A stretch of 64,000 nt of DNA, taken from contig NC_077231.1 of the NCBI RefSeq assembly GCF_027887165.1, forward strand, positions 193,676,334 through 193,740,333, read 5' to 3'. The DNA is from Monodelphis domestica. Its lineage: Eukaryota > Chordata > Mammalia > Didelphimorphia > Didelphidae. A program made the translations under genes and the position numbers. Below the pieces are notes generated by a model. That model was not told the DNA's origin, searched no databases, and saw nothing but the letters and a program-made list of their open reading frames with translations. Positions 25,617-38,230 of this stretch are shown one piece after another (position 1 is the stretch's first letter; every line of letters starts with the position of its first letter).

Positions 25617-26412
25617 GTGGCAAAATAGAAACATTAATGCATTACTGGTGGAGTTGTGAATTGATCCAACCATTCTGAATGGTAATTTGGAGCTATGACC
25701 AAAGAGCGCTAAAAGACTCCCTGTCCTTTGATCCAGCCATACCGCTACTGAGTTTATGCCCCCAAGGAGATAACAAAGGAAAAGACTTGTACAAAAATAT
25801 TTATAGCTGTGCTCTTTGTGGTGGCAAAAAAAAATTGGAAAATGAGGGGATGCTCTTCAATTGGGAAATGGATGAACAAATTGTGGTATCTCTTGGAGAT
25901 GAAATACTATTTTGCCCAAAGGAATAATGAACTGGAGGAATTCCATGGGGCCTGGAACAACCTCCAGGAATTGATTCAGAGTGAGAGGAGCAGAACCAGG
26001 AGAACTTTGTACACAGAGACAGATACACTGTGGCACAATAAAATGTAATGGACTTCTCTACTAGAAGCAATGCAATGATCCAGGACAATTCTGAGGGATT
26101 TATGAGAAAGAACACTATCCACATCCAGAGGAAGAACTGTGGGAATAGAAACACATAAGAAAAACAATTGCTTGATCACATGAGTCAATGGGGATATGAT
26201 TGGGGATGCAGACTCTAAAGGATCAACATAGTGCAAATATCAATAATATGGAAATAGGTCTTGATCAATGACACATGTAAAACCCAGAGGAATTGAGTGT
26301 GGGCTACGGAGGGGGATAGAAGGAGGGGAGGGAAAGAACATGAATCATGTAACCATGGAAAATTTTTCTTAATCAATTAAATAAAATTTATAAAGAAAAA
26401 AAAAAGAAACAA
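25617..26412 (+). mobile_element. 5'-truncated L1 with poly(A)
   Basis: ORF2 C-terminal region plus full 3' UTR. Overlapping frames at 25679-25927 and 25809-26048 show a frameshift in the ORF2 remnant (LSFDPAIPLLSLCPQ, then KNWKMRGCSSIGKW). The poly(A) at about 26395-26406 is interrupted by G. It is less diverged than most repeats here. Confidence 0.9.
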
Positions 26413-26414
26413 CA

Positions 26415-26995
26415 TAGCAATAAAGTATTTTGGTTTTTTTTTTTAAGTGGATTGACTGCCTTAAGAGTTTCTGGGTTCTCTCTCCTTTGAGAGAAAGAGT
26501 CAAGTCAAACAAAGGCTAGATGACCAGCTTTGTAAGGTATGTTACATATGAGGGGATTCTTTTTGTGTAGAGACTATACTAGATGATATAAAAGAAAAAT
26601 ATTGGGAAACCATCTTCTGAACTAAAACTGACTTTATTATAAGAGCTATAAATCACAAAGTCAGTATCAGAGCCAGGTCCAGAGCAGACTAAAAATAACA
26701 AATATTAATAGTCAACACAAAAGAGCCAGATTACACCCCAGAGGGGGTGAGGGAGGTGTCAGCTGAATATTTCTGCTTGAGAGACAACCAGAATTTCTTC
26801 TTCTACATCTCCTTTTTCAAGAAGAACACCCCCCCCATTTCTACTCTTTAAGGTAGATGACAGAGCCACTGTTCCATAAATGGTAACAGCCAAGGTTATT
26901 GGAGAATGGCTCTTGTTCTTATATATTTGGACCAATTCACTATAGGTCTTAGATATTAGATTTTTATTAAGAAAAATTTACTGCTAGGTTTTCAG
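26415..26995. other. No recognised feature
   Basis: About 580 bp of unique-looking sequence with a C8 run near 26830. I see no gene. Confidence 0.4.
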
Positions 26996-26999
26996 GAGG

Positions 27000-27780
27000 A
27001 GGGGTTCCTAGTTAGTTAACTTTTAACTAGTTTTTCTTCTAATTTTAACTGCATTAGTTATGATAAAACTTTTCAATTTATATAACCAGATTTCCAATTT
27101 ATTTTACTAAGCATTTCTTTTTTGTTTGGTTTCCTGTAGCTGTGGCATATGTCCATTATCCTCTTATTTACAGCATCACTTTTTATAGCTAGATCAATCC
27201 CCATGTAGTTTATTGCAGTATATAGTGTGAGATGTTGCTCTATACTTAGTATCTACCAGCCTGCTTTTCAATTGTTTCCACAAGTTTTTGTTATATTGTG
27301 ACTCCTTATCCCAGGATTTTGTATCTCTGAGTTTGTCAAACATTCTACTAATATGATCAATTGCTTCTGGAGTTTTTATCTACAATCCACTCCACTGATC
27401 AGCTTTTAATTTTTTTAACCATTTACCAAATAGTTTTAATAACTACATAATGACTATATAGTTCAAGATTTGGTACTGCAAAACCCACTTTCTTCATATT
27501 CTCATGATTTCACTTGAAATTCTTAATCTTTCTACTTCTATATTAAATATCATGTCTAGTTGGATACAGAGGCTCTCTTGCTGTTTGATTGGAATGGCGC
27601 ACAGTCTAAAAAATGTTTAGGCAATATTATAATTTTTATGTTGGTGAAATCCAAAGTTAAGCAATTAATCCCATTCCAATTATGTTTTTTTTCATTTCTA
27701 GAAAGACTCTTTTGTAGTTGTATTTATATAGTTCTTCTTATGTATGTCTTGGAAGATGGATTGCCAAATGAATGAAGTAC
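27000..27780 (-). mobile_element. L1 ORF2 fragment, antisense
   Basis: The complement of the L1 ORF2 reverse-transcriptase/thumb region. 'tttggtactgcaaaacccac' and 'gtttgattggaatggcgcac' correspond to well-known antisense L1 stretches. Broken frames. Confidence 0.7.
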
Positions 27781-27984
27781 TAGCTTTTTTTAAATGTGAT
27801 TCTTGGGATTATTTGGTTACTTTTACAGGATACAGGATGCTATAACATTTAGTGCTAACAATAGATAGAGTGATCATTTAATCCCCATTGCCTAGACCTT
27901 ACTCCTCCTCTTCCTTGGAACCAATACACAGAGGGTACAGTTTTAAAAAACAAAGCAAAACAATAGATAAGAGTGACAAGAATG

Positions 27985-28232
27985 ACAAGAGGCAGCTAAG
28001 TGACTCAGTGGATAGAGTACTGGGCCTAGAGTCCAGAAGACCTGAATTCAAATCCAGCCTCAGACACTTATGTGACCCTGGGCAAGGTACTTATCCTCTC
28101 TTTGTCTTAATCTACTGGAGAAGGAAATGGAAAACTACTCCAGTATCCTTGTAAAGAAGATTCCATAGACAGTGATCCATGGGGTCACAAAGACTCAGAC
28201 ATGACTAAATGACTGAACAACAACAAAGACAT
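27985..28232 (+). mobile_element. tRNA-derived SINE with RTE-like tail (Mar1-type)
   Basis: Head 'aggcagctaagtgactcagt', core 'attcaaatccagcctcagac', tail 'catggggtcacaaagactca' ending in 'ctgaacaacaaca'. The best-preserved RTE-tail SINE in the window. Confidence 0.92.
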
Positions 28233-28539
28233 AATGAGAAGTAACCAGGATGGGACAACTAGGCAATCTTTACCCTGAGCACCAAAGAGGGGTTGGGGTG
28301 TAATTGTACTTCCTCTGTTATCTAGAGGTTGAAGGAAATGGGTTATCCCTTTTCCTGAACTGAACCAGGCACCAGAACTCACAGTTACAAGCTTAGAGAT
28401 CCCTGATGGAGAACATGGATTAGTTTTATCACTTCAGAGCCATCTGTTGAGGAAGAGGCGATCTTCATGGAGATCTTTCATAATTGAGTGTCAAACTCCA
28501 GAAATGCCTAGAAGGTATCCAGTCTCATATAACCTGAAT

Positions 28540-29065
28540 GGTGAGATGGGCATGATGGAAAGCTAGGCTGGATAGACTGTGAAGAGCTTTTAATTCCTGA
28601 AGTTTAGTTTATCTTAGAAGCATTAGGAAGACACTGAAACATTTTGAGCAATGGGGCAACATGGTCTGACATATACTTTTAGGAACATCAGTTTGGCAGC
28701 TGTGTGGAGAATGCTTTAGTCAGAAAGATTGGATTCAGGGAGACTAATTAGCAGGCTAATGTGATAGTTCTGATGAGATGTGAGGACGACCTGAATTAGG
28801 ATGATAGTTACATAAGTTAAGAGAAGGGCAGCACAAATGGAAAAGATTTTAAGGAAGTGGGGTCTATAAGACTTAGTAACTGATTGGATAGAGGAGGTGA
28901 GTAAAAGAGTCAAAAATGACTTCTAGGTGAAAGAATAGAGGTGTCCTAACTGAAAATAAGAAAGATCTGCTGAAAAGATGTTCTACTTTGCACATGTTGA
29001 GTTTAATCCAATGGACATCCAGATGGAAATATCCATGGAACAGTTGGAGATAGGGGATCTAATGA
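28540..29065 (-). mobile_element. L2 LINE fragment
   Basis: Reverse L2: 'gaagagcttttaattcctga', 'ttttgagcaatggggcaac', 'tttggcagctgtgtggagaa' and 'ttgcacatgttgagtttaa'. Confidence 0.85.
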
Positions 29066-29480
29066 TTAATTATCTTGTTTTAGATTTCTTGTGTTCAAAA
29101 ACCAAGCAAAAATATATAATAGGCAGTACTCTTCCTGTGACCATGTGTTTTATTTTTAATCCCCAAAATTAAAGGAAAGGATATCACAGATTTTCATGAC
29201 ACCAGTGAAATGATATTTGACTTTTATTAAACACCATAAGTTGCTTATAAATTTGTGCCCTTACAAAAACAAAGACAATTTCATAATATTAATATGGGAC
29301 CAGGCAATGACCCTCTTGACGGTCTCTCAGGGACTCTACATTGTCTTTGTTCTATGTTTTTTTTTAAAGCAAACCCGCCTCTAAAGCGATAATTTACTAT
29401 CTCCTGATCCAAGTTAATCCTCTCCCTGAATTGCCTAACAGATCCTGGGAAATATACATTCCAATATAACACCTTATGTT
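29066..29480. other. No recognised feature
   Basis: Unique-looking. I see no gene. Confidence 0.4.
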
Positions 29481-29484
29481 TCTA

Positions 29485-29690
29485 TGGTCCTTTGTAGTTT
29501 TCAAGAATATTCCTATCTGTTCTGTCATTTGATTTCTGCAACAACCAGATATTATCATCCTTATTTTATACATTAGAGACTGAGGCTCAGAATTTAAGGG
29601 TCTTGACCAAGGTAGCAGATGGCACAGTTGGGATTCAAATCTAAATCTTCTTACCCCATATCAGATATGATACATTGCCTCAAGAAACAT
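29485..29690 (-). mobile_element. MIR-type SINE
   Basis: Reverse MIR order: 'ctgtcatttgatttctgca', 'attagagactgaggctcaga' and 'gcacagttgggattcaaat'. Confidence 0.75.
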
Positions 29691-31123
29691 AAGTCTAACC
29701 ATTCAAATTAAATGTTCTATTTAAAATCCAAACTTTGCTCTCTTTTGTTATAACCACAGCTTTTTGAGAAGTAATGAGGAAAGGATGAAGATCTCTATAA
29801 ATGTGACACTTTTTGTTATTATTTTACTTGGTCCACAAAATTTTAATAATAATTGATTTGACAAATTAACTAGGATTCTAAGCCACTAATTATTCATCTG
29901 TCATGGCAATTCTAATATAGTACATATTATTAGCTTTGTTCAGTCTACCCTTCTCTACTGATAATGTCTAGGGCCTCTCCAGTCCTTGTAGTCATTCCCA
30001 AATGATCTTAAATACTCATTCACAATACTAGAAATTTTTATGTTATATTTTCCCATAAACAAAGGAAAAGGAATCATGAATACCTTTAATGATTGAGACC
30101 TTCAGTAAAGAGATAGATGCCAAAAAACAAAAAATGTATATTCTTTTCACATAGGGACATCCTTATTGTATACCCTGGAAACTGAAGGCCATAGAAAAAT
30201 TGGAATTGATATGGTAACCTTACATATAATTTTAGAAAGTTAGTGTTCAGATTCAATATCAGATTAAGCATCTGCATCTAGATTAAGTAAGATAAGTTAA
30301 ATTTTACATGAGCAAAAGTTTGCTTTGAACTTTATCTGCTAAGGAATATGCTTTGAATACAATTATTATGCAAGACTAGCAAATGACTAAATGATAAGTG
30401 GTATGGAGAAACATGGAAAGGTCACTGATATAACCTTTTGGAAAAGTAGCACTGATCTCATCTAACTCCCAGGGGAAAAAATGAAGAAGACAAATCAAAA
30501 CTTTCAGTTTACACAATTTAATGAAAGGAACAGTGAGCTTTCTGTCTTGGTACCTGTTGAACAGGTTTCCTTACCCAGGAAACTTAATTTACACAAAACA
30601 AGTACAAACTCTAGAAGCAAATACCCAGCCTGGTGTGTTTGATTTTTAATGTCATAGTTAAATTCCTCCATAGGATAAGCATAGTGCATTTATTAAAAAC
30701 TGATGAAAAAACAATTGACATTTCTACCATTGTAAAGAAAACCCGCCTGGGTGTTTTGTATGATTATTTTATGAATAGCTTATCTTACTTATGGGTGAGG
30801 AGGGGGGTGACTTATTCTGCCCTACCTGAGACACAAAGGGGCATGCAATTCATGTTGGATTTGATTAACAAACTTGCATGTAGATAGTGACATAGGACAC
30901 ATATCCCTGCAGTCTAGTCTTTGAAGGTGAAAAAGGATCTGTAAGAGTCCATCCATCTATCCCCTCTTCTATTTTCACTGATTTCTGACAACCAGGCTTG
31001 TCCAAGTAATCATTAGTTTCTGAAATATTTTATCAGCACTCTTCTATCCCTGGAGTAGCTAAAGGGAAAGGGATAGATTGAAGCCCAGTGATGTTCCAGA
31101 CCCTGGGGAACAGCATTCCAACA
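29691..31123. other. 1.4 kb without a recognised feature
   Basis: AT-rich, unique-looking sequence. An 84-codon open frame (30633-30887, plus) has no homolog I recognise and no gene context. Confidence 0.45.
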
Positions 31124-31131
31124 TCCTAGAA

Positions 31132-31427
31132 CAGTGATGACAAACCTTTTAGAGATGGAGTGCCATTCCCACCCACTCCAACTCAGTGCCAGGCACACCC
31201 TACCCCCTTTACCCCACATAGGAGAGGAAACTCTCCCATTGGACTGCTGGGCAGAGGGGCAAGTGATGTGAAAAAAAATGTCATCAGGCACGGAAGAGAG
31301 CAGCTCCACCTGAGTCCCTCTGCCTTTCTAGTAAAGAACTCTTGGGCAGGGGGCAGGTAGCCATGTGCCCACAGAGAATGCTTGGCATGCCATCTTTGGC
31401 ATAAATGCCATAGGTACTCCATCACTG
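31132..31427 (+). mobile_element. Non-autonomous hAT DNA transposon (296 bp)
   Basis: Terminal inverted repeats start CAGTGATGAC on the left and, read in reverse, CAGTGATGGA on the right. They are flanked by 8-bp near-duplications tcctagaa (31124-31131) and ccctagag (31428-31435), matching 6 of 8. The 8-bp duplication size and the ends fit a hAT element. The length and lack of a transposase frame show a deletion derivative. The open frames on both strands over it are shadows. Confidence 0.85.
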
Positions 31428-31435
31428 CCCTAGAG

Positions 31436-32005
31436 CCAACATCTTATTCTTCTATGAGCCCATGCAACCACAAACAGGAGAAATATAGAAGCAACTACAA
31501 TGCTTTCAAAATTAGGTACAACTATAAGCATCCGCCACATTTTTAACTGGAAAGCAGGAAGTCTAAAAATACTGACCTTCCACATTAGCTCATCCTTAGA
31601 CTAGATAAAAGAGACTCAGTTTAGCTTGGAAATGTAAAGCACTTGGGAAGGACTCGGCATCTGTATCAAATGGAATTGTTCCATGAGAATGATATTTGGG
31701 GCTTTTATAATTTTTATCTATTCTAATTAAAATATTTGCTAAAATAATGATGCACAGGCACATTTGATTGACAGCTATGTGGGTAGGAGCAAATAAAATA
31801 GATTTGATTGGTAGACATAAATACATATTCCTGGACATGCTGTCAGGACTCAAGTTAATCTAATTTGCATGGGAGGGATGGGAGCAAAGGAAAGGATAGA
31901 GTTGTAGGTGAATGATAAGCAGATGTCCTTTAGGGTCCAAGTAAAAGAATCAGGCACTCAGTTGATATTGATCACATCCCTGGTGGCTACACTTGAACTG
32001 TCAAA
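31436..32005. other. No recognised feature
   Basis: Unique-looking DNA with a 'ctaatttgcatggga' stretch near 31860. I see no gene. Confidence 0.4.
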
Positions 32006-32009
32006 TGTA

Positions 32010-32375
32010 TAATTCAATTGGTCAATAAATATTTATTAAGCTAATATTACATGCCTGGCACTTGTGCTAATAAGAACTGGAGTTGTAAAGAAAGGCAAAA
32101 AAGCAATCCCTGCCCACAAGGAATTCACAATCTAATGAGGGAGATATCATATAAACTTCTATGTACAAACAAATTATATACAAGCTAAATGGAAATAGTC
32201 AACTTTGGAAAAGCACTAGGATTGAGAATGGAAAGACTTCATATAGGAAGAAAGATTTTAGCTGGAACTTGAAGGAAGCCAGGAAAACCAGGAGGTAGAG
32301 ATGAGAGAAGAGCATTCCAGGAATACAGGAGACCCAGTAAAAATGCCTGGGGAAAAAGAGCTTTTACTTAAAATT
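32010..32375 (-). mobile_element. L2 LINE 3' end
   Basis: Reverse L2 tail 'caataaatatttattaagct', then 'ctgcccacaaggaattcaca' and 'gagcattccaggaatac'. Confidence 0.82.
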
Positions 32376-32379
32376 AATT

Positions 32380-32830
32380 TTGCCATTGATGTCTTTCAAA
32401 GCAATAACCATAATGAATTTCCGAAACTGTGTTAAATAGTGATTTACCCTAGATCCAGACTGTTTCACTGCTCTACCCTTTTCTGCCTCAGGGGGCAATC
32501 TACACAAAGTATAACCCTCATTTTCTTAATGAAGTATGTGCAAGGAGCAGTTTACAAAGATTAAGAAAGAAATGGATAGAGCAGCTGATCAAGATGAGTT
32601 AACCAATACAATAGTGTTATTAAAAATCCAATAGCAAAGGCATAGAATTGGTCCTAAAAATAGTCAATTGTATCTATGTTCTTTGTTCACCAAAACAATA
32701 AAACAGAAAACATTATGTAGAGAACACAGAATAACTGGGTTTTTTCCACTTGAAAAGTATTTATTTTTGTCTCATCCTAAAGCTAGTTTCATTCCTTTTT
32801 TAAACTGTAAAGCCATTTCCCAACTCATCT
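32380..32830. other. No recognised feature
   Basis: Unique-looking. I see no gene. Confidence 0.4.
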
Positions 32831-32834
32831 GACT

Positions 32835-32992
32835 TATAGAATTTTGGAAATGGAAGAAACACTAAAGATCATTTGTTCAACTTTGTGCTTTAAATGAAAA
32901 GTGAGATTAAATAACTCCCCAGGGTCACATTTAGTTGGTAGCCCAACATGAAGAACCCAGATCTCCTACTTCCCAGTTGAGTGGCCTTGAAG
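32835..32992 (-). mobile_element. MIR/THER1-type SINE
   Basis: Reverse SINE: 'ggaaatggaagaaacactaa', 'ctccccagggtcacatttag', 'acccagatctcctacttccc'. Confidence 0.68.
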
Positions 32993-34925
32993 AGAAGTTG
33001 AACAGCTCTCACATTTATGGAGATTCATCCCACTTTGGGTCATTCTGAATCAGGTTTTAGAGGAATGAGGAGATACAAAGTAAGCCATTATTCTCTGGTG
33101 CCTATGAGAATAAGGTCATTTAAATGCTTTCAGATCTTTCCTAGAACATTTTATACCGGTTTGTCTTAACCTCATTATAGATACTATTTTTGTTTGTTTG
33201 GAAAGCAGGTATCTTGAAATTTTGAGAGAAGACTGCAAATTAGACAAGCAAAAATTAGTGAAGCCTTGTCATGCCAAAATTACTCAGTTGCCTCTAATTT
33301 GGGGGGAGATAAAAGCAGGTTAAGAAGAATATTGGCAACTGTCAAGTCCAAGCATTAGCAGGAAGCCAAAGAGTAGGAGGAGAGAATAGATTGAGCAATT
33401 CACCTTCAAATATCCTTTTCACTGAAGTCAAGAAGTTTTTCTGGAGTACCACAGAATTGGATACAAAACTCTCTTTAGTGAGAGTGGAAATCATGGCTGC
33501 AAAGTCAATATGCATACTTTATGCATTTGGGACCTTCTCGAAAAAAGCAAAGTTCTTTGACCTCTGAAAAAATATTTCATTCACTTCAGGAGGATTATGA
33601 GGAAAAGTTATGAAAACCAGGGCAGAATAGAGAAATACTACAAAGCAGGATGAGTCTATTCCTAATGCTATTCTTATTCCTATGGCCACTTGATGAAGTT
33701 GGAGGAAGAAGGGAGGAATTAACACTCCTCTATCCCTCTAGAAATCACTCTGGGGAAGAACTCAACAGGACATTAGGAAAATGCACAATTATTCTTTATT
33801 CTCCCCAAAACCATGCTTTGGGCTGAAATAAATCCCTTCTTCAACTATCTATCTAACATACCAGAAGGATGGTCATCCTAGAAGGAGAAATATATAAAAG
33901 CAAACATTATTTTTTAAAAAGTAACACTTTTGCAAGTACAGATGGATAAAAGATAATAATACCTCAAAGTACCAGGAGAGGAAAAAAAGAATTCATTTCA
34001 CTTTCTTTCCATCATTGCTTTTTTTAGTCCATAATTCAATTTATGAATTCATCCCTGAAGCAAAATACCAGACAATACTAAATTGCTGTTGAAGGGCTAA
34101 AAGAGCAAAGACTGCTGACATGTACAAAGTTTTAATACTCCCTGTCTGCTCAAGATTGATTCATTTGTTCTTCCCCCAAATTCATTTCCCCAGCAGGTCA
34201 CTTGAGTCAGCAAGAAATCCAATCCTTCTCAATTTGGTTTCCATGTGCTTCACAACTAGAGTTGTGTTTCCATGTAAAAATGCTACCTCCTCTGAAATCT
34301 GAGAAAAATTATTTGTAGCATGTCTGTGTTAGTGTTTGAGATTGTAAGTTAAAAGCCTGTTTTATGCTTCTAGGGGATATGCAAGAACACCCACTTCTCT
34401 AAAAAAATTCACAAATACATGATAACCAACATTAGTCCCAGAAAGAATTGGGAAAGGCATTTTTTGCTGCCTCAGTGACCCCAACAGATGGTTACTGAGT
34501 GGTTCGTTTTGTGTAAACCTTCCTTTTGTGGTCCCATATCTCTACAGCAATCTGGTGATCTAGGAAAAAGATAGAAATAGTCCATCCTGAAATGTAGAAC
34601 CTAAAGACTGAGTTGAGGCAGATATTTTAAAATAGATGGTTTTGGAATAGCATTTTGTCTGTTTTCCTCTCCCCAGTTGGAGCACTTTATGATGATCACA
34701 CAATGCCTTCTGGGATTCTAATATAGAAACTGGTGTAGAAAATCTGACTGCCAGAGGGATTACCCCAATTCTCCCTAGATGGAGAGAATTAAACACACCT
34801 TACCTGAAAGTATTTCTTCAGAGTTGCCTAGGAAATCTAACCACACTTGAAAGATACCTTTTAAAATTACTACAGTTATGGCGAATTTAATGTGGGATGG
34901 TTGTCTTTGAAGGTACCAAGTGTGT
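32993..34925. other. 1.9 kb without a recognised feature
   Basis: The longest stretch of intergenic DNA here with almost no recognisable repeat. AT-rich, only short open frames, none with a homolog I know. Confidence 0.45.
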
Positions 34926-34929
34926 ATCG

Positions 34930-35585
34930 TGAAATTCTTTCTTTTATTTAAATTTACTTATTTGCTTGTTACATTAAAATACTTAATTAACTCCCTCTCT
35001 CCCCCATTACAAAAGGCAACATTTGACAGAAAGACATATGTATATATAAAACATTTCTATTTTTTCAGTTCTCAGGGGGAGGGGGTTGAATATATTTGAA
35101 TTTATTCTTCAAATAATATTTCTGTTCCTAAATATAATTTTTGTTCTATTCATTTCATTCTTTATAATGTCATGTAGGTCTTTCCATATTTTACCACATC
35201 ATTTCTGAAGGCACATTCATATTCCATCATAACCATGTGCCAAGCCTTTAGCCTTTCATCAACTGATGGGTATCACTTCAATTTCCAGTTCTATAAATAT
35301 TTTAATATATATATATATATTCTTTTCCTTTTTCCCTTATCACCTTAGGAAATAATCCTAATAGTGTTATTGCTGGGTCAAAAGGTATTCACAGATCTGT
35401 AACTCTTTGAGCATAATTCCAGATTGCCCTCCATAATAGATCAATTCACAGTTCTACCAACAGTGTATTTTTTTACCCCATTTTTCCACATCCCCTCCAA
35501 TATTTATCATTTTGGCCTTTATTATTTTAGTCAATAGGTGCTATCTCAGAACACTTGTGATTTGCATTTCATGAAATCCTAATTC
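34930..35585 (-). mobile_element. L1 3' end, antisense
   Basis: Complement of the ORF2 C terminus and 3' UTR: 'tattccatcataaccatgtg', 'tcatcaactgatgggtatc' and 'ttgctgggtcaaaaggtatt'. Contains a (TA)8 run near 35308. Confidence 0.72.
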
Positions 35586-35589
35586 ATGC

Positions 35590-36605
35590 CCTTGGCATCG
35601 GCTTTGCCGTCACTGTTCAGTTTCATATAGGGCTAAAACTGACATCTCATAGGAATAAATTGAACTTGGAAAAAATGATATGAAAAAGGCACTTCTTCCT
35701 TAGGTAAGGTGGTCCCCTGATTATAGACCTTGGGAAGATTTTCAAAGCTCAGGGACCTTCTGTTTCCTCATCTAACATCTCTGGGGTGATTTCAACTCTG
35801 ACATTCTATAATTCAAAGTAATTTAATTTAATCTTCCTTTAAAAGACACCGAGTAAAGCTTTGGTTTTACAGAAACATTACCTCGGGTGGCCTAGAAAAA
35901 GCACATGGCGATGTTCTGGATGAGCCAAAAGATTCAGGAATACAGTGATAAAGAGAATATACGGTTCAAAATTATGATTCATATCCTGTATCAAGAAAAT
36001 AAAAGGCCGTTTCTAATCTTTGTGTTTGATACATATGGGGATGTCTCCCCCTTGCTTCCAAATGGTCCATCGTTCTCTTCAGGCAATCAGGTTGCTAGCA
36101 GAGGCACCCAGCTAAGACTGAGGTATGAGGTGTGTGTTTTCTTGAGTCATTGAACGGTTTAAAAATCAGCGGTTCTTACGTTATCTACCACCCAAATCCA
36201 TAATGGGGATCATTTGGAACAGACTGCATATATGTTTAAGAATCTTTTTTTACTGTGTCCTGTAGCCACTCCATCCCTCCCTGGCTCTACTCTTACTTTT
36301 CTCTTCTACTGTAGTTCATCTTTACCCTGCTGGCTTCAACCCCACGTCACCCCATCGTCACTTATTTTCTCTGCTCTTAATCCTGCATTGGAGGAAGCCA
36401 AGCGATGCCTCGGGATTTACCTCCAAGGAAAGACCATGGTTTGAAGAGGGAAGTAGTTCTCACTGCGGTGAGATGTCAGAGGCAGGAGCTAAGAGCAGAG
36501 CCCAGGCATGGGGCGGGGACGTTTTCAGAACGTGTCAGGGAGAGGGGATGTTGGGCAAGGTGGCTGGGGTAGCATCCTCAGTTCGCCTGGCCATGGCAGC
36601 CTGTC
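35590..36605. other. 1 kb, somewhat CpG-enriched, unrecognised
   Basis: Has more CpG than its neighbours (for example around 35595-35610 and 36490-36590). An open frame of 82 codons (35905-36153, plus) has no homolog I recognise. No promoter or exon can be supported. Confidence 0.35.
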
Positions 36606-36609
36606 TCAG

Positions 36610-37080
36610 GCACCCACATCCCTACTCTCCATCCACAGGGCCACCACTCTAGTTCAGGAACTCGTGACCTCTGTTAGATGGTCATATTCCACTAATTGCT
36701 CTCCCTCTTTCCAACTCATCCTCCAAAACAATCTTCCTAAAGAACTAAGGACGTGTCATTCTTCTAGCTCAAAAACTCTCCATGTCCTCCTTTTGCTTCT
36801 CAGTTAAACACGACCTGCTCTACCGTCTACCTTCTGGATCTAGACTACCTTTCTAGGCTTGGTTCACATTCATTCCCTTCAGGCACTCCATTCCAAGCCG
36901 GGTGACGGAAGTCCCCTAACCCTGACATTCTCTCTCTCTCCTCTGGGTATACCAATGGGCTGTCTGCCTCATCCTTAGCACCACATCGTAGAGTTTTCTC
37001 TCAAGGTTCAGTCCAGGTTGCACCACCTCCATGAAGGGAATGGTCTGTGCCCTCCAAGGACCTTAATTTCACTAAAGGAG
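36610..37080 (+). mobile_element. L2 LINE 3' fragment
   Basis: Sense L2: 'gggccaccactctagttcag', 'acaatcttcctaaagaacta', 'caggcactccattccaagcc' and 'aaggaccttaatttcac'. Confidence 0.78.
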
Positions 37081-37224
37081 AAACAAGATGTGAGGAGAAA
37101 AGTACATAAAATATAATGCAGTATTACAGAAGGGACGTGGTAAACTGAATGTACCAAGGGCATGGTGAACAAGATGGCGAGTGACTGAAAAAAAATGTCA
37201 TACATTGCTTGAAAAAGGAAATAC

Positions 37225-37420
37225 GGGAGATAGCTGGGTAGCTCAGTGGATTGAGAGTCAGCCCTAGAGACAGGAGGTCCTGGGTTCAAATCTGGACTTC
37301 CCAGCTGTGTGACCCTGGGCAAGTCACTTGACCCCCATTGTCTAGCCCTTACCATTCTTCTGCCTTGGAACCAATACACAGTATTGACTCCAAGGTGGAA
37401 GGTAAGGGTTAAAAAAAAAA
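37225..37420 (+). mobile_element. tRNA-derived marsupial SINE with target duplication
   Basis: Head 'gctgggtagctcagtggatt', core 'tgtgtgaccctgggcaagtc', tail 'ccttggaaccaatacacag', then an A run. It is flanked by aaaggaaatac (37214-37224 and 37421-37431). The perfect duplication suggests a fairly young copy. Confidence 0.93.
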
Positions 37421-37765
37421 AAAGGAAATACATAGGAAAACACGGACACTGTTCTTAAAAAGGATGATGGTTTATCATGTGGATCATGGTTGGGCTTGTT
37501 CTGGCTGGCTCTAGATGACAGAATTAGGAATAACGCACAGAAAACTGCAAAGATACAGATTTCAACTGGGTGATAAACCAACACCATTACAATTTCAAAA
37601 GAATCAAAACTATTGGAGACCCAAAAGGACAATCAAAAAATATATGATCTATAAGGCTACAGCATATTACCAGAGATGACTTCAAGGGGAAAGTGGTTTT
37701 CAAGCCCCTATTATGTACATATATGAACAGCAAAGATGATGGCTTGGTGGATATATCAAAAATGA

Positions 37766-37970
37766 TGAGGGAAAGCTAGATGGCTCAGTGGATTAAGTCA
37801 TGCCCAGAAATGGGAGATCCTCGGTTCAAATCTGGCTTCAGACATTTCTTAGCTATGTGACCCTGGGCAAGTCACTTAACCCCAACTGCCTACTTCTTTA
37901 CTGCTCTTCTGCCTTGGAACCAATACATAATATAGATTCTAAGACAAAAAGTAAGAGTTATAAAAAAAAT
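37766..37970 (+). mobile_element. tRNA-derived marsupial SINE
   Basis: Head 'agctagatggctcagtggat', core 'atgtgaccctgggcaagtca', tail 'ttggaaccaatacataata', then A-rich. More diverged than its neighbour at 37225. Confidence 0.9.
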
Positions 37971-38079
37971 ATTTGGGGGCAGCACAGACAGAGAGTCCAA
38001 GTATTGCACAATATTTAAAAATCTAGAGGAAAACCTCCAAAATGGTGATTTAAGGAAGGGCATGAATAGGAATCACTTA

Positions 38080-38230
38080 GGATCACAGGACCTCAAAGTT
38101 GAGATTGACCTCTGCCACCATCTAATCCAATTTGAATAAGAAATCCATCTGCAAAAACTGACAACCTGTCATCTAGCCTTTACTTAAAGACCTCATGCAA
38201 CAGAAAACCTGCTACCTATTGGAAAAAATC
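38080..38230 (-). mobile_element. L3/CR1 fragment
   Basis: Reverse L3: 'acaggacctcaaagttgaga', 'cctctgccaccatctaatcc' and 'tttacttaaagacctcatgc'. Confidence 0.6.

Noticed and set aside
25801..26236. 117- and 86-codon minus-strand frames with hydrophobic runs
   Set aside because: They are the reverse strand of a plus-strand L1 3' end.
37008..37433. 141-codon minus-strand frame with a hydrophobic start
   Set aside because: It runs through a plus-strand SINE and an L2 fragment in reverse; the apparent membrane segments are pyrimidine-rich repeat sequence.
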